A stretch of 13,940 bases of DNA, from the NCBI GenBank assembly GCA_016208525.1, contig JACQYJ010000023.1:1-13940 (forward strand). The letters run 5' to 3'. Below the pieces are notes generated by a model, which worked only from the letters and a program-made list of their open reading frames with translations, searched no databases and had not been told where the DNA came from. How positions within the stretch are numbered: position 1 is the stretch's first letter; each line of letters begins with the position of its first letter. Below are positions 1-6,751 of the stretch, piece after piece. A program made the translations under genes and the position numbers. Origin of the DNA: Deltaproteobacteria bacterium (GTDB taxonomy: Bacteria; Desulfobacterota; JAENJC01).

Positions 1-210
1 CTTGCAAGGGAAAGCGGCATCAGCCACCTCGCAAAGTTTGCAGATTCCCTGGAGGCCCATAGGCCTGGATTATGTCATTACTGCCTGTATCCAATAAGCA
101 CTGCAAAGCTGGAAGCAAATAACGTGACCATAGGTCTTATAAGAAAACGGGCACGAGGTTACAGGGATACGGAATACTTTATGCTCAAAATACGTCAGGC
201 TCTATCATGA
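1..210 (+). CDS. ISL3-family transposase, C-terminal fragment (5' end outside window)
   Basis: Frame 1 is open from the window edge to a TGA at 208-210 and encodes 69 residues. The segment reads SGISHLAKFADSLEAH, then YPISTAKLEANN, then RKRARGYRDTEYFMLKIRQ. This is the pattern of the end of ISL3-type DDE transposases: the conserved P-I-S-T-x-K-L-E-x-x-N block, where the glutamate is the last catalytic acid, followed by a basic R-K-R-A-x-G-Y/F-x-D segment and an F-x-L-K-I-x-Q tail. It would catalyse cut-and-paste movement of its own element. Whether the full gene is intact cannot be judged. No ribosome binding site or start is visible. It is unrelated in function to the dcw cluster beside it. 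Confidence 0.75.
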   Translation, partial: LARESGISHLAKFADSLEAHRPGLCHYCLYPISTAKLEANNVTIGLIRKRARGYRDTEYFMLKIRQALS

Positions 211-240
211 ATAGCTACTGTAGGAAATTGGAGAAGAGCC
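1..240 (+). mobile_element. Right end of an ISL3-like insertion sequence (rest lies outside the window)
   Basis: The transposase C-terminus (1-210) is followed 30 bases later by a sequence ending GGAGAAGAGCC at 240. Its reverse complement begins GGCTCTTCTCC, which resembles the GGCTCTTC-type terminal inverted repeats common in the ISL3 family. The bases after 240 (AGAAAAAT) would be the target duplication if the family's usual 8-base duplication was made; the left end is not in the window, so this cannot be tested here. The element points towards the 3' end of ftsZ, which is on the opposite strand. Confidence 0.6.
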
Positions 241-250
241 AGAAAAATCG

Positions 251-287
251 CGGAGGTGGCGCCTCCGATTCCCCTTGTCCCTTTTTT
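251..287 (+). terminator. Possible weak terminator hairpin downstream of the transposase
   Basis: CGGAGG (251-256) and CCTCCG (262-267) form a perfect 6-base stem with a 5-base loop. A run of six T residues follows at 282-287, about 15 bases after the stem, which is farther than in a textbook intrinsic terminator. It could end plus-strand transcription leaving the insertion sequence, or simply be another short palindrome in this repeat-rich gap. Confidence 0.25.
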
Positions 288-295
288 CCTTTGTC

Positions 296-355
296 GGGGA
301 CAGTCCCTATTCTACGACTCCGCTATCGCTTCGTCCGTAAATAGGGACAGTCCCC
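296..355. repeat. Paired GGGGACAGTCCC inverted repeat element
   Basis: GGGGACAGTCCCTATT (296-311) and AATAGGGACAGTCCCC (340-355) are reverse complements except for the central base, and enclose a 28-base loop. Each arm is itself a near-palindrome (GGGAC, one base, GTCCC). The loop contains GCTATCGC and GACTCCGC...CGTCC segments that can pair further. Motifs of this kind are known as REP-like palindromes near RAYT (Y1 transposase) genes in many genomes; assignment to that class is inference. It lies 57 bases past the ftsZ stop and could form a transcript-end hairpin for the dcw operon. Related single copies occur at 2923 and 12940. Confidence 0.75.
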
Positions 356-368
356 TTTACTTATTTTA

Positions 369-405
369 TTGTAGCCATGGGCAGGTACAAGACCTTTCCC
401 TACAT
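369..405. repeat. Decayed GTAG...CTAC palindromic element
   Basis: TTGTAG (369-374) faces CTACA (400-404), with an inner stem AGGT/ACCT around ACAAG and flanking GGG/CCC. Read on the minus strand it begins TGTAGGGAAAGG and continues to CCTGCCC, which lines up with the start of the better preserved element at 5459-5513. It starts 8 bases after the ftsZ stop codon. It is best read as a worn copy of the same family. Confidence 0.5.
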
Positions 406-412
406 TTAATTT

Positions 413-1558
413 CTAATCCGCCGTCCTCCTCATAAAGGTCGGGACGTCGTATTCATCTTCCATCTCAAAGTCGCTTACTGCCCCTATCTTTATAACGGGA
501 AGATTTTCATTGCTGCGGTCCCTCCTGAGAAATGTCGGGGTATCCATGCTCTCCTTTTTCAGGATGGAGATACTTGGGATTATATGGCCCGCATCTTCAT
601 CAGACTTGCCAAAACCTGTGGCAATGACCGTGACCCTTATCTCATCGCCTATTGAGTCGTCAATCACCTGTCCGTAGATAATATTAGCGTCATCGTGGGC
701 CTCGTCCTTTATCAGGGTCGCTGCCTCCTCCACCTCAAGCATGGTCATGCTTGAGTTCCCGGTGATGTTTATGAGGACGCCCTTTGCGCCTTTGATGCTT
801 ATGTCCTCAAGAAGAGGATTGTGTATAGCCTTCTGCGCCGCATTAACCGCCCTGTTCTCGCCGGTTGCGCTGCCGTTACCCATCAGGGCCATCCCCATCT
901 CGCTCATTACCGCCCTGACATCGGCAAAATCGACATTTATAAAACCGTGAAAGTTAATTATGTCCGATATGCCCTTTACGGCCTGGAGAAGGACCTCATC
1001 AGCCTTCTTAAAGGCATCAACGAAAGAGGTGTTTTTACCTGAGATGCTGAGGAGCCTCTGGTTCGGGATGGTTATAAGGGTATCCACTGACTTCTTGAGC
1101 TCCCTCCAGCCTTCCTCCGCCTGCTTCTGCCTCCTCTTCCCCTCGAACATGAACGGCTTTGTCACTACACCCACTGTAAGGGCTCCCATCTCCTTCGCTA
1201 TCTCTGCGATGATAGGGGCTCCGCCTGTGCCTGTGCCGCCTCCAAGGCCCGCAGTAACAAATACCATATCTGCGCCCTCAAGGACCTCTTTTATCCTCTG
1301 CCTCTCCTCAATAGCGGCATTTTTGCCAACTTCCGGGTTTGCTCCTGCCCCCAACCCCTTTGTAAGCCTGGAGCCGAGGTTCACTTTTATGTTGGCCTTT
1401 GAGTTTGAGAGCGCCTGGGCATCAGTATTGGCCACAATAAAGTCAACACCTGTAAGACCCGAACTTATCATGGTGTTTACCGCATTTCCTCCGCCTCCTC
1501 CCACGCCTACCACCTTGATCCTCGCCACTTGCGTGACTTCCTCCTCGATTTCAAACAT
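413..1558 (-). CDS. ftsZ: Cell division protein FtsZ (tubulin-like GTPase)
   Basis: FtsZ polymerises on GTP into the cytoplasmic Z ring at midcell that recruits the divisome. The 381-residue product is full length. The GTP-binding signature GGGTGTG is at residues 107-113, the N-terminal glycine-rich loop VGVGGGGGNAVN at 17-28, and the synergy (T7) loop NVDFADVR at 208-215, whose aspartates activate GTP hydrolysis in the next subunit. The C-terminal tail ends DVPTFMRRTAD (371-381), the conserved peptide that binds FtsA and other partners. Unusually, a second close match, DTPTFLRR, lies at 339-346. The ATG at 1558 is supported by AGGAGGT (1564-1570 on the minus strand). It is the last gene of the cluster, 113 bases after ftsA, with a palindromic repeat in the gap. 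No damage seen. Confidence 0.98.
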   Translation of the reverse strand: MFEIEEEVTQVARIKVVGVGGGGGNAVNTMISSGLTGVDFIVANTDAQALSNSKANIKVNLGSRLTKGLGAGANPEVGKNAAIEERQRIKEVLEGADMVFVTAGLGGGTGTGGAPIIAEIAKEMGALTVGVVTKPFMFEGKRRQKQAEEGWRELKKSVDTLITIPNQRLLSISGKNTSFVDAFKKADEVLLQAVKGISDIINFHGFINVDFADVRAVMSEMGMALMGNGSATGENRAVNAAQKAIHNPLLEDISIKGAKGVLINITGNSSMTMLEVEEAATLIKDEAHDDANIIYGQVIDDSIGDEIRVTVIATGFGKSDEDAGHIIPSISILKKESMDTPTFLRRDRSNENLPVIKIGAVSDFEMEDEYDVPTFMRRTAD

Positions 1559-1563
1559 CCGCC

Positions 1564-1570
1564 ACCTCCT
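1564..1570 (-). promoter_or_regulatory. Strong ribosome binding site of ftsZ
   Basis: The minus strand reads AGGAGGT, then 5 bases, then the ATG at 1558. This is the best Shine-Dalgarno match in the window together with that of murC. It fits the high level of FtsZ needed relative to FtsA. Confidence 0.8.
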
Positions 1571-1615
1571 GCTTAAAATAGGCCTTTACAGGCATTTATT
1601 AACTATGAATCACCC

Positions 1616-1668
1616 TTCGACAGGCTCAGGGCGAACGGCTTATTACCGTTCATGGTGAGCTTGTCGAA
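1616..1668. repeat. TTCGACAGGCTC inverted repeat between ftsA and ftsZ
   Basis: Two 23-base arms (1616-1638 and 1646-1668) enclose a 7-base loop, CTTATTA. The left arm begins TTCGACAGGCTCAGG and ends GAACGG; the right arm begins CCGTTC and ends GAGCTTGTCGAA. They pair at 18 of 23 positions, with mismatches clustered in the middle. The right arm ends 3 bases from the ftsA stop (1672-1674). I recognise this as a repeat seen dispersed in many bacterial genomes; its mobilising enzyme is not visible here. In the transcript it would be a strong hairpin between the ftsA and ftsZ reading frames. Confidence 0.85.
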
Positions 1669-1671
1669 CCA

Positions 1672-2901
1672 TTAAAAGAACTCACTCAGCCATTCCTTCA
1701 TCCTCTTTGTGATCTTCCCGAACACGTTTTTCTCCCCGACCCTGAACTTGTCCTCTGACCTGTTTTTGTAGCCATAAAGCACAAGACCTACACCTGTGGA
1801 GTACATGGGGGAATTTACAATATCAGTCAGACCGCTTATACCAACAGGCAATCCTAACCTGACCGGCAGATTAAAGACCTGTTCAGCCATCTCCATCATA
1901 CCATCGAGGCTGGCGGAGCCTCCTGTAAGGACCACTCCTGATGCCGCCACATCTTCAAACCCGGCCTTAATTATTTCCCTGTTCACAAGGGTCATGATCT
2001 CCTCGACCCGGGGCTCCACAATCTCTGCCAGAATCTGTCTGGATACAGTCCTCGGTTTACGTCCACCGACACTGGGAACCTCTATCATCTCATCACGCTT
2101 GACCATGGATGCCAGGGCGCATCCGTACTTCTTCTTTATCTTCTCGGCCTCTGAAGCAGGGGTCCTGAGGCCTATGGCAATATCGCTTGTAAGATGGTTC
2201 CCCCCAAGGGCTATGACTGCGGTATGCTTTATGCTCCCTTCAGCAAACACAGCTATATCTGTCGTTCCGCCGCCGATGTCCACAAGGACAACTCCAAGCT
2301 CTTTTTCCTCGCTGCTGAGCACAGCCTCGCTGGATGCCAGCTGCTGGAGGACTATATCCCTGACATCGAGGCCGGTCCTGTTGCAGCACTTGACAATGTT
2401 CTGCGCCGAGGCCACTGCCGCAGTTACTATGTGTACCTTAGCTTCAAGCCTTACACCGCTCATCCCAAGCGGTTCCTTTATCCCGTCCTGGTCGTCCACA
2501 ATAAACTCCTGTGGAAGGACGTGGATTATCTCCCTGTCCATAGGGATGTTTACTGCCTTTGCCGCATCTATGACCCTCTTTATGTCGGCATCAGAAACCT
2601 CTCCACTCCTTATCCCTATAATGCCGTGGCTGTTAATACTTTTAATATGGCCGCCGGCTATCCCTGTAAAGACTGTGCCTATCTCGCATCCTGCCATCAG
2701 CTCTCCTTCTTCAACAGCCTTCTTTATGGAGGTGACGGTAGATTCAATATTTACAACAACCCCTTTTCTTAGTCCCTTGGAGGGGTGGGTGCCAATCCCT
2801 ATGATGTTCAGGCCATGCTCGCCGACCTCGCCCACAATGGCGCATATCTTTGTTGTGCCTATGTCGAGACCAACTATGATGTTATCATTTTTTTTGGCCA
2901 T
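1672..2901 (-). CDS. ftsA: Cell division protein FtsA (actin-like membrane tether for FtsZ)
   Basis: FtsA is an ATP-binding actin homologue that anchors FtsZ polymers to the inner membrane and recruits later division proteins. The 409 residues are full length. Visible are the phosphate-1 motif IVGLDIGTTKICA (9-21), the phosphate-2 motif VVLVDIGGGTTDIAVF (204-219), the adenosine motif VVLTGGSASLDG (323-334), and a C-terminal amphipathic helix FGKITKRMKEWLSEFF (394-409) that inserts into the membrane. The ATG at 2901 is preceded by GGAGG five bases away (2907-2911). It lies between ftsQ and ftsZ, as usual. A GGGGACAGTCCC near-palindrome sits just upstream of the ribosome binding site (2923-2934). 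Confidence 0.97.
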   Translation of the reverse strand: MAKKNDNIIVGLDIGTTKICAIVGEVGEHGLNIIGIGTHPSKGLRKGVVVNIESTVTSIKKAVEEGELMAGCEIGTVFTGIAGGHIKSINSHGIIGIRSGEVSDADIKRVIDAAKAVNIPMDREIIHVLPQEFIVDDQDGIKEPLGMSGVRLEAKVHIVTAAVASAQNIVKCCNRTGLDVRDIVLQQLASSEAVLSSEEKELGVVLVDIGGGTTDIAVFAEGSIKHTAVIALGGNHLTSDIAIGLRTPASEAEKIKKKYGCALASMVKRDEMIEVPSVGGRKPRTVSRQILAEIVEPRVEEIMTLVNREIIKAGFEDVAASGVVLTGGSASLDGMMEMAEQVFNLPVRLGLPVGISGLTDIVNSPMYSTGVGLVLYGYKNRSEDKFRVGEKNVFGKITKRMKEWLSEFF

Positions 2902-2922
2902 TTATTCCTCCGATTCAAAGCC

Positions 2923-2937
2923 GGGGACAGTCCCTTT
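2923..2937. repeat. GGGGACAGTCCC near-palindrome upstream of ftsA
   Basis: GGGGACAGTCCC (2923-2934) followed by TTTA is a single copy of the motif found paired at 296-355 and as a longer single copy at 12940-12952. On the minus strand it ends 11 bases before the GGAGG ribosome binding site of ftsA, so a hairpin there could influence translation. Confidence 0.7.
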
Positions 2938-2949
2938 ATTTAGCGCTCT

Positions 2950-2970
2950 CATCGCCCATTGCTCATTGCT
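2950..2970. repeat. Three 7-base tandem units between ftsQ and ftsA
   Basis: CATCGCC, CATTGCT, CATTGCT run in tandem from 2950 to 2970, one base short of the ftsQ stop codon (2972-2974). The unit length matches that of the larger arrays at 6752, 11575 and 12661. No inverted partner array is present, so it may be a remnant or half of such an element. Confidence 0.55.
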
Positions 2971-2971
2971 G

Positions 2972-3751
2972 CTACCTTACTACTACCTGTCCTGTATATG
3001 TAAGGTCTATGTATTCCGCTATCTTTCCTTTTGCCGTCAGGTCATCCATTACCCTCTTCAGCCTCTCTGTCTTGATCTTATACTCTCCAAAACCTATTTT
3101 AACCGCAACATTATCGGACAGTACCGTAATCCCCTGGCTCCTGCTCACAATTATCTCTGATATGGCCAAATCCTGCGGCCACCTGCCAGCCTCGGTCTCT
3201 ATGAATTCAAAGGTCTTCATCAGCGCATCTCTGGATAGTTCGTCTCTTTCAATCTCTACCTTACTCAACCCGGTTATTAGAGGATATCCGGCAGCATCGC
3301 CTTCATCCAGAGATTTGAAGGGCTTCCCTCCCCTGTCTAAGTAAAAAAGTATATCTGACTTGAGTATCGCAAACGGTTCCCTTTCCTTCACTTCAATTGA
3401 AAGCCCTCTCGGCAGTACCCTCCTGATGTTTGCCGTTTCAATCCAGGGTTGAGATTCAATCCCTTCGGCCAGTCTCTTCAGGTCCATAGACAGGATGTTT
3501 CCGCCGATCCTTACCCCTGACAGGCTTAAGATCTCCTCCCTCTTGACCCTCTTCTCTCCTGTGACTGCGATCTCCTTGAGGTTAAAGTAGCTTGTTGTCT
3601 GAAGTCCCCTGTAGGAGTATCCGGCTGCAACGGCCAGGGCAAGGATAGTAAGCAATATTACTGCTGCCTTAAAGACCCTTGCCGCCAGCCTCTTTCCTGA
3701 AGACTTTTTAGTTGCGTTCCTCCGTGGTTTGTAATCTTTGTAATCCCTCAT
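2972..3751 (-). CDS. ftsQ: Cell division protein FtsQ
   Basis: FtsQ (DivIB family) is a bitopic inner-membrane protein linking the cytoplasmic division ring to the septal synthases through FtsB and FtsL. The 259-residue product has a short basic cytoplasmic tail (1-25, rich in K and R), one hydrophobic membrane segment at about 26-47, a POTRA domain at about 55-124 (starting YFNLKEIAVTG and ending IEVKEREP), and a beta domain ending in YIDLTYTGQVVVR, typical of the family. The ATG at 3751 directly abuts the TAG of ddl (3752-3754), so the ribosome binding site (AAGGGA) lies inside the end of ddl and translational coupling is likely. The protein is divergent, as FtsQ usually is, but its position and layout make the call firm. 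Confidence 0.93.
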   Translation of the reverse strand: MRDYKDYKPRRNATKKSSGKRLAARVFKAAVILLTILALAVAAGYSYRGLQTTSYFNLKEIAVTGEKRVKREEILSLSGVRIGGNILSMDLKRLAEGIESQPWIETANIRRVLPRGLSIEVKEREPFAILKSDILFYLDRGGKPFKSLDEGDAAGYPLITGLSKVEIERDELSRDALMKTFEFIETEAGRWPQDLAISEIIVSRSQGITVLSDNVAVKIGFGEYKIKTERLKRVMDDLTAKGKIAEYIDLTYTGQVVVR

Positions 3752-4624
3752 CTATCCCTTCAGGCTTGCGCCGTCCAACATCCTCTCAACCAGTTCGTCA
3801 AAACTCATTCCTTCACAAGCAGCCGCCTTTGGGAGGAGGCTCGTCTCTGTCATCCCCGGGATTGTGTTTATCTCTATGGCCTGAGGCCCTCCTTCATCTA
3901 TGATAATGTCAACCCTGGCAGCCCCGCTGCATCCGACAGCCTCATAAACATCAACTGCCATTTTCCTGCAGACCTTGCCAATCTCATTGCTTATATCCGC
4001 AGGGCAGATATATTCTGTCATCCCGGCGGTGTATTTGGATTTAAAATCATAAAATCCTGACTTTGGCCTCACCTCTACAATGGCCATAGGCCTTCCATCA
4101 AGCACGCTTACGGTGACCTCTCTCCCTTTTATATAATCCTCAATAAGGACAAGGGTGTCATAACGGAAGGCTTCTTCAACTGCCGGTATCAGGTTTTCTC
4201 TGTCCTTTACTATACTGATTCCTATGGTTGAACCCTCCTTAGCAGGCTTGACCACAACCGGAAGACTCATCTTCAGGTCTTTGACATCCTCTATCCTGTT
4301 CACTGCAATGAACCCTGGGGTCCTTACCCCTTTTGATCTTAGTATCTCTTTGGTAACGGCCTTATTTATGGCAATGGCTGATGCCAAGACTCCAGAGCCG
4401 GTATAAGGGATACCCAATACCTCCAGCATCCCCTGGACAGTTCCATCCTCGCCGTATCTGCCGTGCAGGGCTACGAAGGTCACCTCTATCCCCTCATCCC
4501 TGAGCCTGAATGGCAGGTCCCTGACTGCATCAATTGCCACTGCATTGTACCCCCTTGAGATCAGGGCCTTCAGGCAGGCATTTCCTCTTCTGAGAGATAT
4601 CTCCCTTTCAGCAGAAAGCCCCAA
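3752..4624 (-). CDS. ddl: D-alanine--D-alanine ligase, N-terminal end missing
   Basis: Ddl joins two D-alanines using ATP, giving the dipeptide that MurF adds to the peptidoglycan precursor. The frame opens at a TTG (4624) and reads M-GLSAEREISLRRG at once. Family members begin with about 10 more residues ending in a G-G before LSAERE, so the true start is lost. The rest is complete: HGRYGEDGTVQG (54-65), the ATP-grasp lysine motif PVVVKPAKEGSTIG (122-135), the SKYTAGMTEY loop (196-205), and the metal-binding GAARVD (235-239) and EINTIPGMTE (251-260). No ribosome binding site fits the TTG. It overlaps the truncated murB by 17 bases, which looks like the scar of a deletion that fused the two genes. 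The symbol follows ddl/ddlB of other dcw clusters. Confidence 0.93.
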   Translation of the reverse strand: MGLSAEREISLRRGNACLKALISRGYNAVAIDAVRDLPFRLRDEGIEVTFVALHGRYGEDGTVQGMLEVLGIPYTGSGVLASAIAINKAVTKEILRSKGVRTPGFIAVNRIEDVKDLKMSLPVVVKPAKEGSTIGISIVKDRENLIPAVEEAFRYDTLVLIEDYIKGREVTVSVLDGRPMAIVEVRPKSGFYDFKSKYTAGMTEYICPADISNEIGKVCRKMAVDVYEAVGCSGAARVDIIIDEGGPQAIEINTIPGMTETSLLPKAAACEGMSFDELVERMLDGASLKG

Positions 4625-5444
4625 GGGAGAGTATGTCCTTGGCAGTGGCGTTTCCGTTGTTTACTATAAAGTTTGCATGAAGCTCCGATACCCTGGCCCC
4701 GCCAAACTGAAGCCCCTTTAGTCCCACCTCATCTATGATCCTCCCTGCTTGTGCTGAAGCAGGGTTTTTGAATATGCACCCGGCATTTGGAAGGTCAAGC
4801 GGCTGTTTGGCCTTTCTTGCCTGCAGAAGAGCGCCGACCCTCTCCTTTATCTCCTCTTTGTCTCCCGCCCTCATCCTGAAGGCGGCGCCCAGAACAATAG
4901 TTCCTTTGGGCAGGCTCAGGTTCCTGTAAGAAAAGGGAAGGGCCTCTTTTTTTATTTCACTGATATCGCCGCCTGCGCCCATTAAAGTTATAGACTCAAC
5001 CACATCCTTTATCTCTCCCTCGGTCGTCCCTGCGTTCATGACAATGGCCCCTCCCACGCTTCCTGGTATCCCTGCCGCAAACTCAATGCCCGCAAAAGAG
5101 TTCTCCATTGCAAAATAGACAAGCTTTGGAAGAGGGACTCCTGCGCCGGAATATACGACGCCTCCCTCTCTGACCTCCAGGGTGTTAAGGCCCTTAAGGT
5201 CTATAACCACGCCCCTTATCCCGCCGTCCAGGACCAGGAGGTTAGTCCCTCTTCCGAGGATAAAGAAGGGAAGACCCTTCTCCCTGATATATCTTATCAA
5301 CCTCTGGAGTTCCGCCGCATTCGCTGGCGCAGCAATTACGTCTGCCGGACCGCCGACCCTGAGTGAGGTCTTTGTCCTCATCGGGACATCGAACTCAATG
5401 TTTTCTACAAGGGCTTTGAGTTCGTTTTTTATTGCTTCGTCCAT
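4608..5444 (-). CDS. murB: UDP-N-acetylenolpyruvoylglucosamine reductase, C-terminal end missing
   Basis: MurB uses NADPH and FAD to reduce enolpyruvyl-UDP-GlcNAc to UDP-MurNAc in the cytoplasm. Visible are RTKTSLRVGGPAD (23-35), the FAD-binding LGRGTNLLV (63-71), GIEFAAGIPGSVGGA (119-133), FSYRN (171-175) and AGCIFKNP (221-228). The layout is that of the shorter, type II enzymes. The catalytic serine position in G-S-x-F-K-N-P is a cysteine here (223). After HANFIVNNGNATAKDILSL (256-274) the frame runs into GAFC and a stop. Relatives continue for about 25 residues, including the L-E-x-E-V/I motif with the catalytic glutamate. That end is absent, and the downstream sequence is already ddl. The ATG at 5444 has AAAGGG about 4 bases upstream. 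Confidence 0.93.
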   Translation of the reverse strand: MDEAIKNELKALVENIEFDVPMRTKTSLRVGGPADVIAAPANAAELQRLIRYIREKGLPFFILGRGTNLLVLDGGIRGVVIDLKGLNTLEVREGGVVYSGAGVPLPKLVYFAMENSFAGIEFAAGIPGSVGGAIVMNAGTTEGEIKDVVESITLMGAGGDISEIKKEALPFSYRNLSLPKGTIVLGAAFRMRAGDKEEIKERVGALLQARKAKQPLDLPNAGCIFKNPASAQAGRIIDEVGLKGLQFGGARVSELHANFIVNNGNATAKDILSLGAFC

Positions 5445-5458
5445 ATTCCCTTTGCCTT

Positions 5459-5513
5459 TTGTAGGGGCAAGGCGTTGCCTTGCCCTGGGCGGGTCACCGA
5501 CCCGCCCCTACAA
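5459..5513. repeat. GTAG...CTAC element with two inner hairpins, between murC and murB
   Basis: Outer arms TTGTAGGGGC (5459-5468) and GCCCCTACAA (5504-5513) are perfect reverse complements. Inside are two more perfect stems: GGGCAAGGC/GCCTTGCCC (5465-5473 and 5477-5485, loop GTT) and GGGCGGGTC/GACCCGCCC (5487-5495 and 5499-5507, loop ACC). Inner and outer stems overlap by a few bases, so they compete. The element starts 4 bases after the murC stop and ends shortly before the murB ribosome binding site. It shares its plan with 12960-13009 and, in decayed form, 369-405. Confidence 0.85.
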
Positions 5514-5517
5514 TTTG

Positions 5518-6733
5518 TTATCGTTCCTTCAGTCTGTCCAGGAGCTCCTCCCCGGCCTTCCATATATCCCCGGCGCCGAGGGTTATCACCATGTCCCCTT
5601 CTCTCACTATTTTCAGCAGCTCAGAGGCAATCCTTTCTTTCTCAGGAAAGAAGTGGACATCCCTGTGGCCATGGCCCTTTATCCCCTCATAAAGCCTTTC
5701 CGCCTTTACCCCTTCTATAGGGTCCTCCCCTGCCGCATATATATCGGTCAGAATAATGGTATCCGCCTGGTAAAAGGCCTTCAGAAAGTCGTTAAAAAGG
5801 TCCCTCGTCCTTGTGTACCTGTGGGGCTGGAATACCGCTATTACCCGCTTGTCCCAGGCATTTCTGGCTGCGGAAAGTGTCGCCTTTATCTCCTCCGGAT
5901 GATGGCCGTAATCGTCCACAACAGTCACTCCTCCCGCCTCTCCCTTTATCTGGAACCTCCTCTGGACTCCGGTGAAAGAGGCAAGACCTTCCTTTATCTT
6001 CGAAAACTCCATGTCGAGCTCCGAAGCCACTGTTATTGCAGCCAGGGAGTTATAGACATTATGAAGGCCAGGCATTCTGAGGGTGATCTTACCCAGCTTC
6101 TTCCCTTTATGGACAGCAGTATAATGTGTCTTAAGACCGTCGTATTCTATATCCCTGGCCTGAAAATCGGCCTGCGCCGTGAGACCGTAAGTCGCATACC
6201 TCTTTTTCATATCATGGATCAGGGCCTGGACATTCAGGTGGTCAAGGCACAGGACAGAGAGGCCGTAAAAGGGTATCTTGTTTGCAAACTGGAGAAAGGC
6301 CTCCATAAGGCTGTCCATGGTCCCGTAATGGTCAAGGTGCTCCGCGTCTATATTAGTAATCACTGATATGGTCGGTGAAAGCTTTAAAAAACTGCCGTCG
6401 CTCTCATCCGCCTCGGCCACCATGAACTCCCCCTGTCCGAGCTTAGCATTGGTTCCAAGGGAGTTGGGCTTCCCGCCAACGACCCTGCTCGGGTCCATCC
6501 CGCCGTTTGCAAGGACCGTTGCTATCATTGATGTAGTGGTGAGCATCAAGGTTCTTTGCAGTATGGCCGTAATGGATTACAGCCCCAAGTGATGAAAGCC
6601 TTTTTGTGGTATCCGACTCCTTCATGTCTGAGCCCGTCACCTTGTAGTCAAGGTTTATCAACACCTCGGCAATCCCGCTCATCCCTATCCCGCCAATGCC
6701 TACAAAATGTATTTTTTGAATTTTCTTGTACAA
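5518..6733 (-). pseudogene. murC: UDP-N-acetylmuramate--L-alanine ligase, frameshifted with an internal deletion
   Basis: MurC adds L-alanine to UDP-MurNAc with ATP, the first step of stem peptide synthesis. The N-terminal piece (TTG at 6733) has the UDP-binding fold with IHFVGIGGIGMSGIAEVL, and matches the family to about HTAKNLDA (residue 64). The downstream piece (5518 to about 6541) begins TTTSMIATVLANGGMDPS in another frame and is complete to the end, with AEADESDGSF, HLDHYG, HNVYNSLAA, DDYGHHPEEIKAT and HRYTRTRD. Comparison with the family indicates about 50 residues missing at 6535-6548. These include the V-V-S-S-A segment, the R-A-E-M-L segment, and the GTHGKT P-loop that binds ATP. 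As written, no functional enzyme can be made. The gene lies between murG and murB as normal. An assembly error is the most economical cause. Confidence 0.93.
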
Positions 6734-6737
6734 ATAT

Positions 6738-6745
6738 CCTCCTTT
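6738..6745 (-). promoter_or_regulatory. Ribosome binding site supporting the TTG start of murC
   Basis: AAAGGAGG on the minus strand lies 4 bases before the TTG at 6731-6733. The next residues (YKKIQKIHFVGIGG) are the expected MurC N-terminus and there is no nearby ATG or GTG in frame, so the TTG start is the best choice. Confidence 0.75.
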
Positions 6746-6751
6746 GAGGTA

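Noticed and set aside
960..1658. Plus-strand open frame of 232 codons opposite ftsZ
   Set aside because: It is a shadow of the conserved ftsZ frame and runs into the palindromic repeat after it.
1796..3160. Long plus-strand open frame of 454 codons opposite ftsA and ftsQ
   Set aside because: It lies antisense to ftsA, shows no recognisable motif, and has the serine- and proline-rich composition expected of an opposite-strand shadow.
4608..4624. Normal translational coupling of murB and ddl by a 17-base overlap
   Set aside because: Both proteins lack conserved ends at this point and ddl has no ribosome binding site, so the overlap is better explained by a deletion.
5459..5513. tRNA or riboswitch suggested by the three-stem fold
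   Set aside because: No anticodon arm, T-loop or CCA-type end, and the element recurs at other sites with different sequence, so it is a dispersed repeat.
5182..6366. Plus-strand open frame of 394 codons opposite murB and murC
   Set aside because: It crosses the murB-murC gap and its repeat on the opposite strand. There is no ribosome binding site or family resemblance.
6535..6560. Programmed frameshift in murC
   Set aside because: No slippery run is present, and about 50 conserved residues are absent, which a frameshift alone cannot restore.
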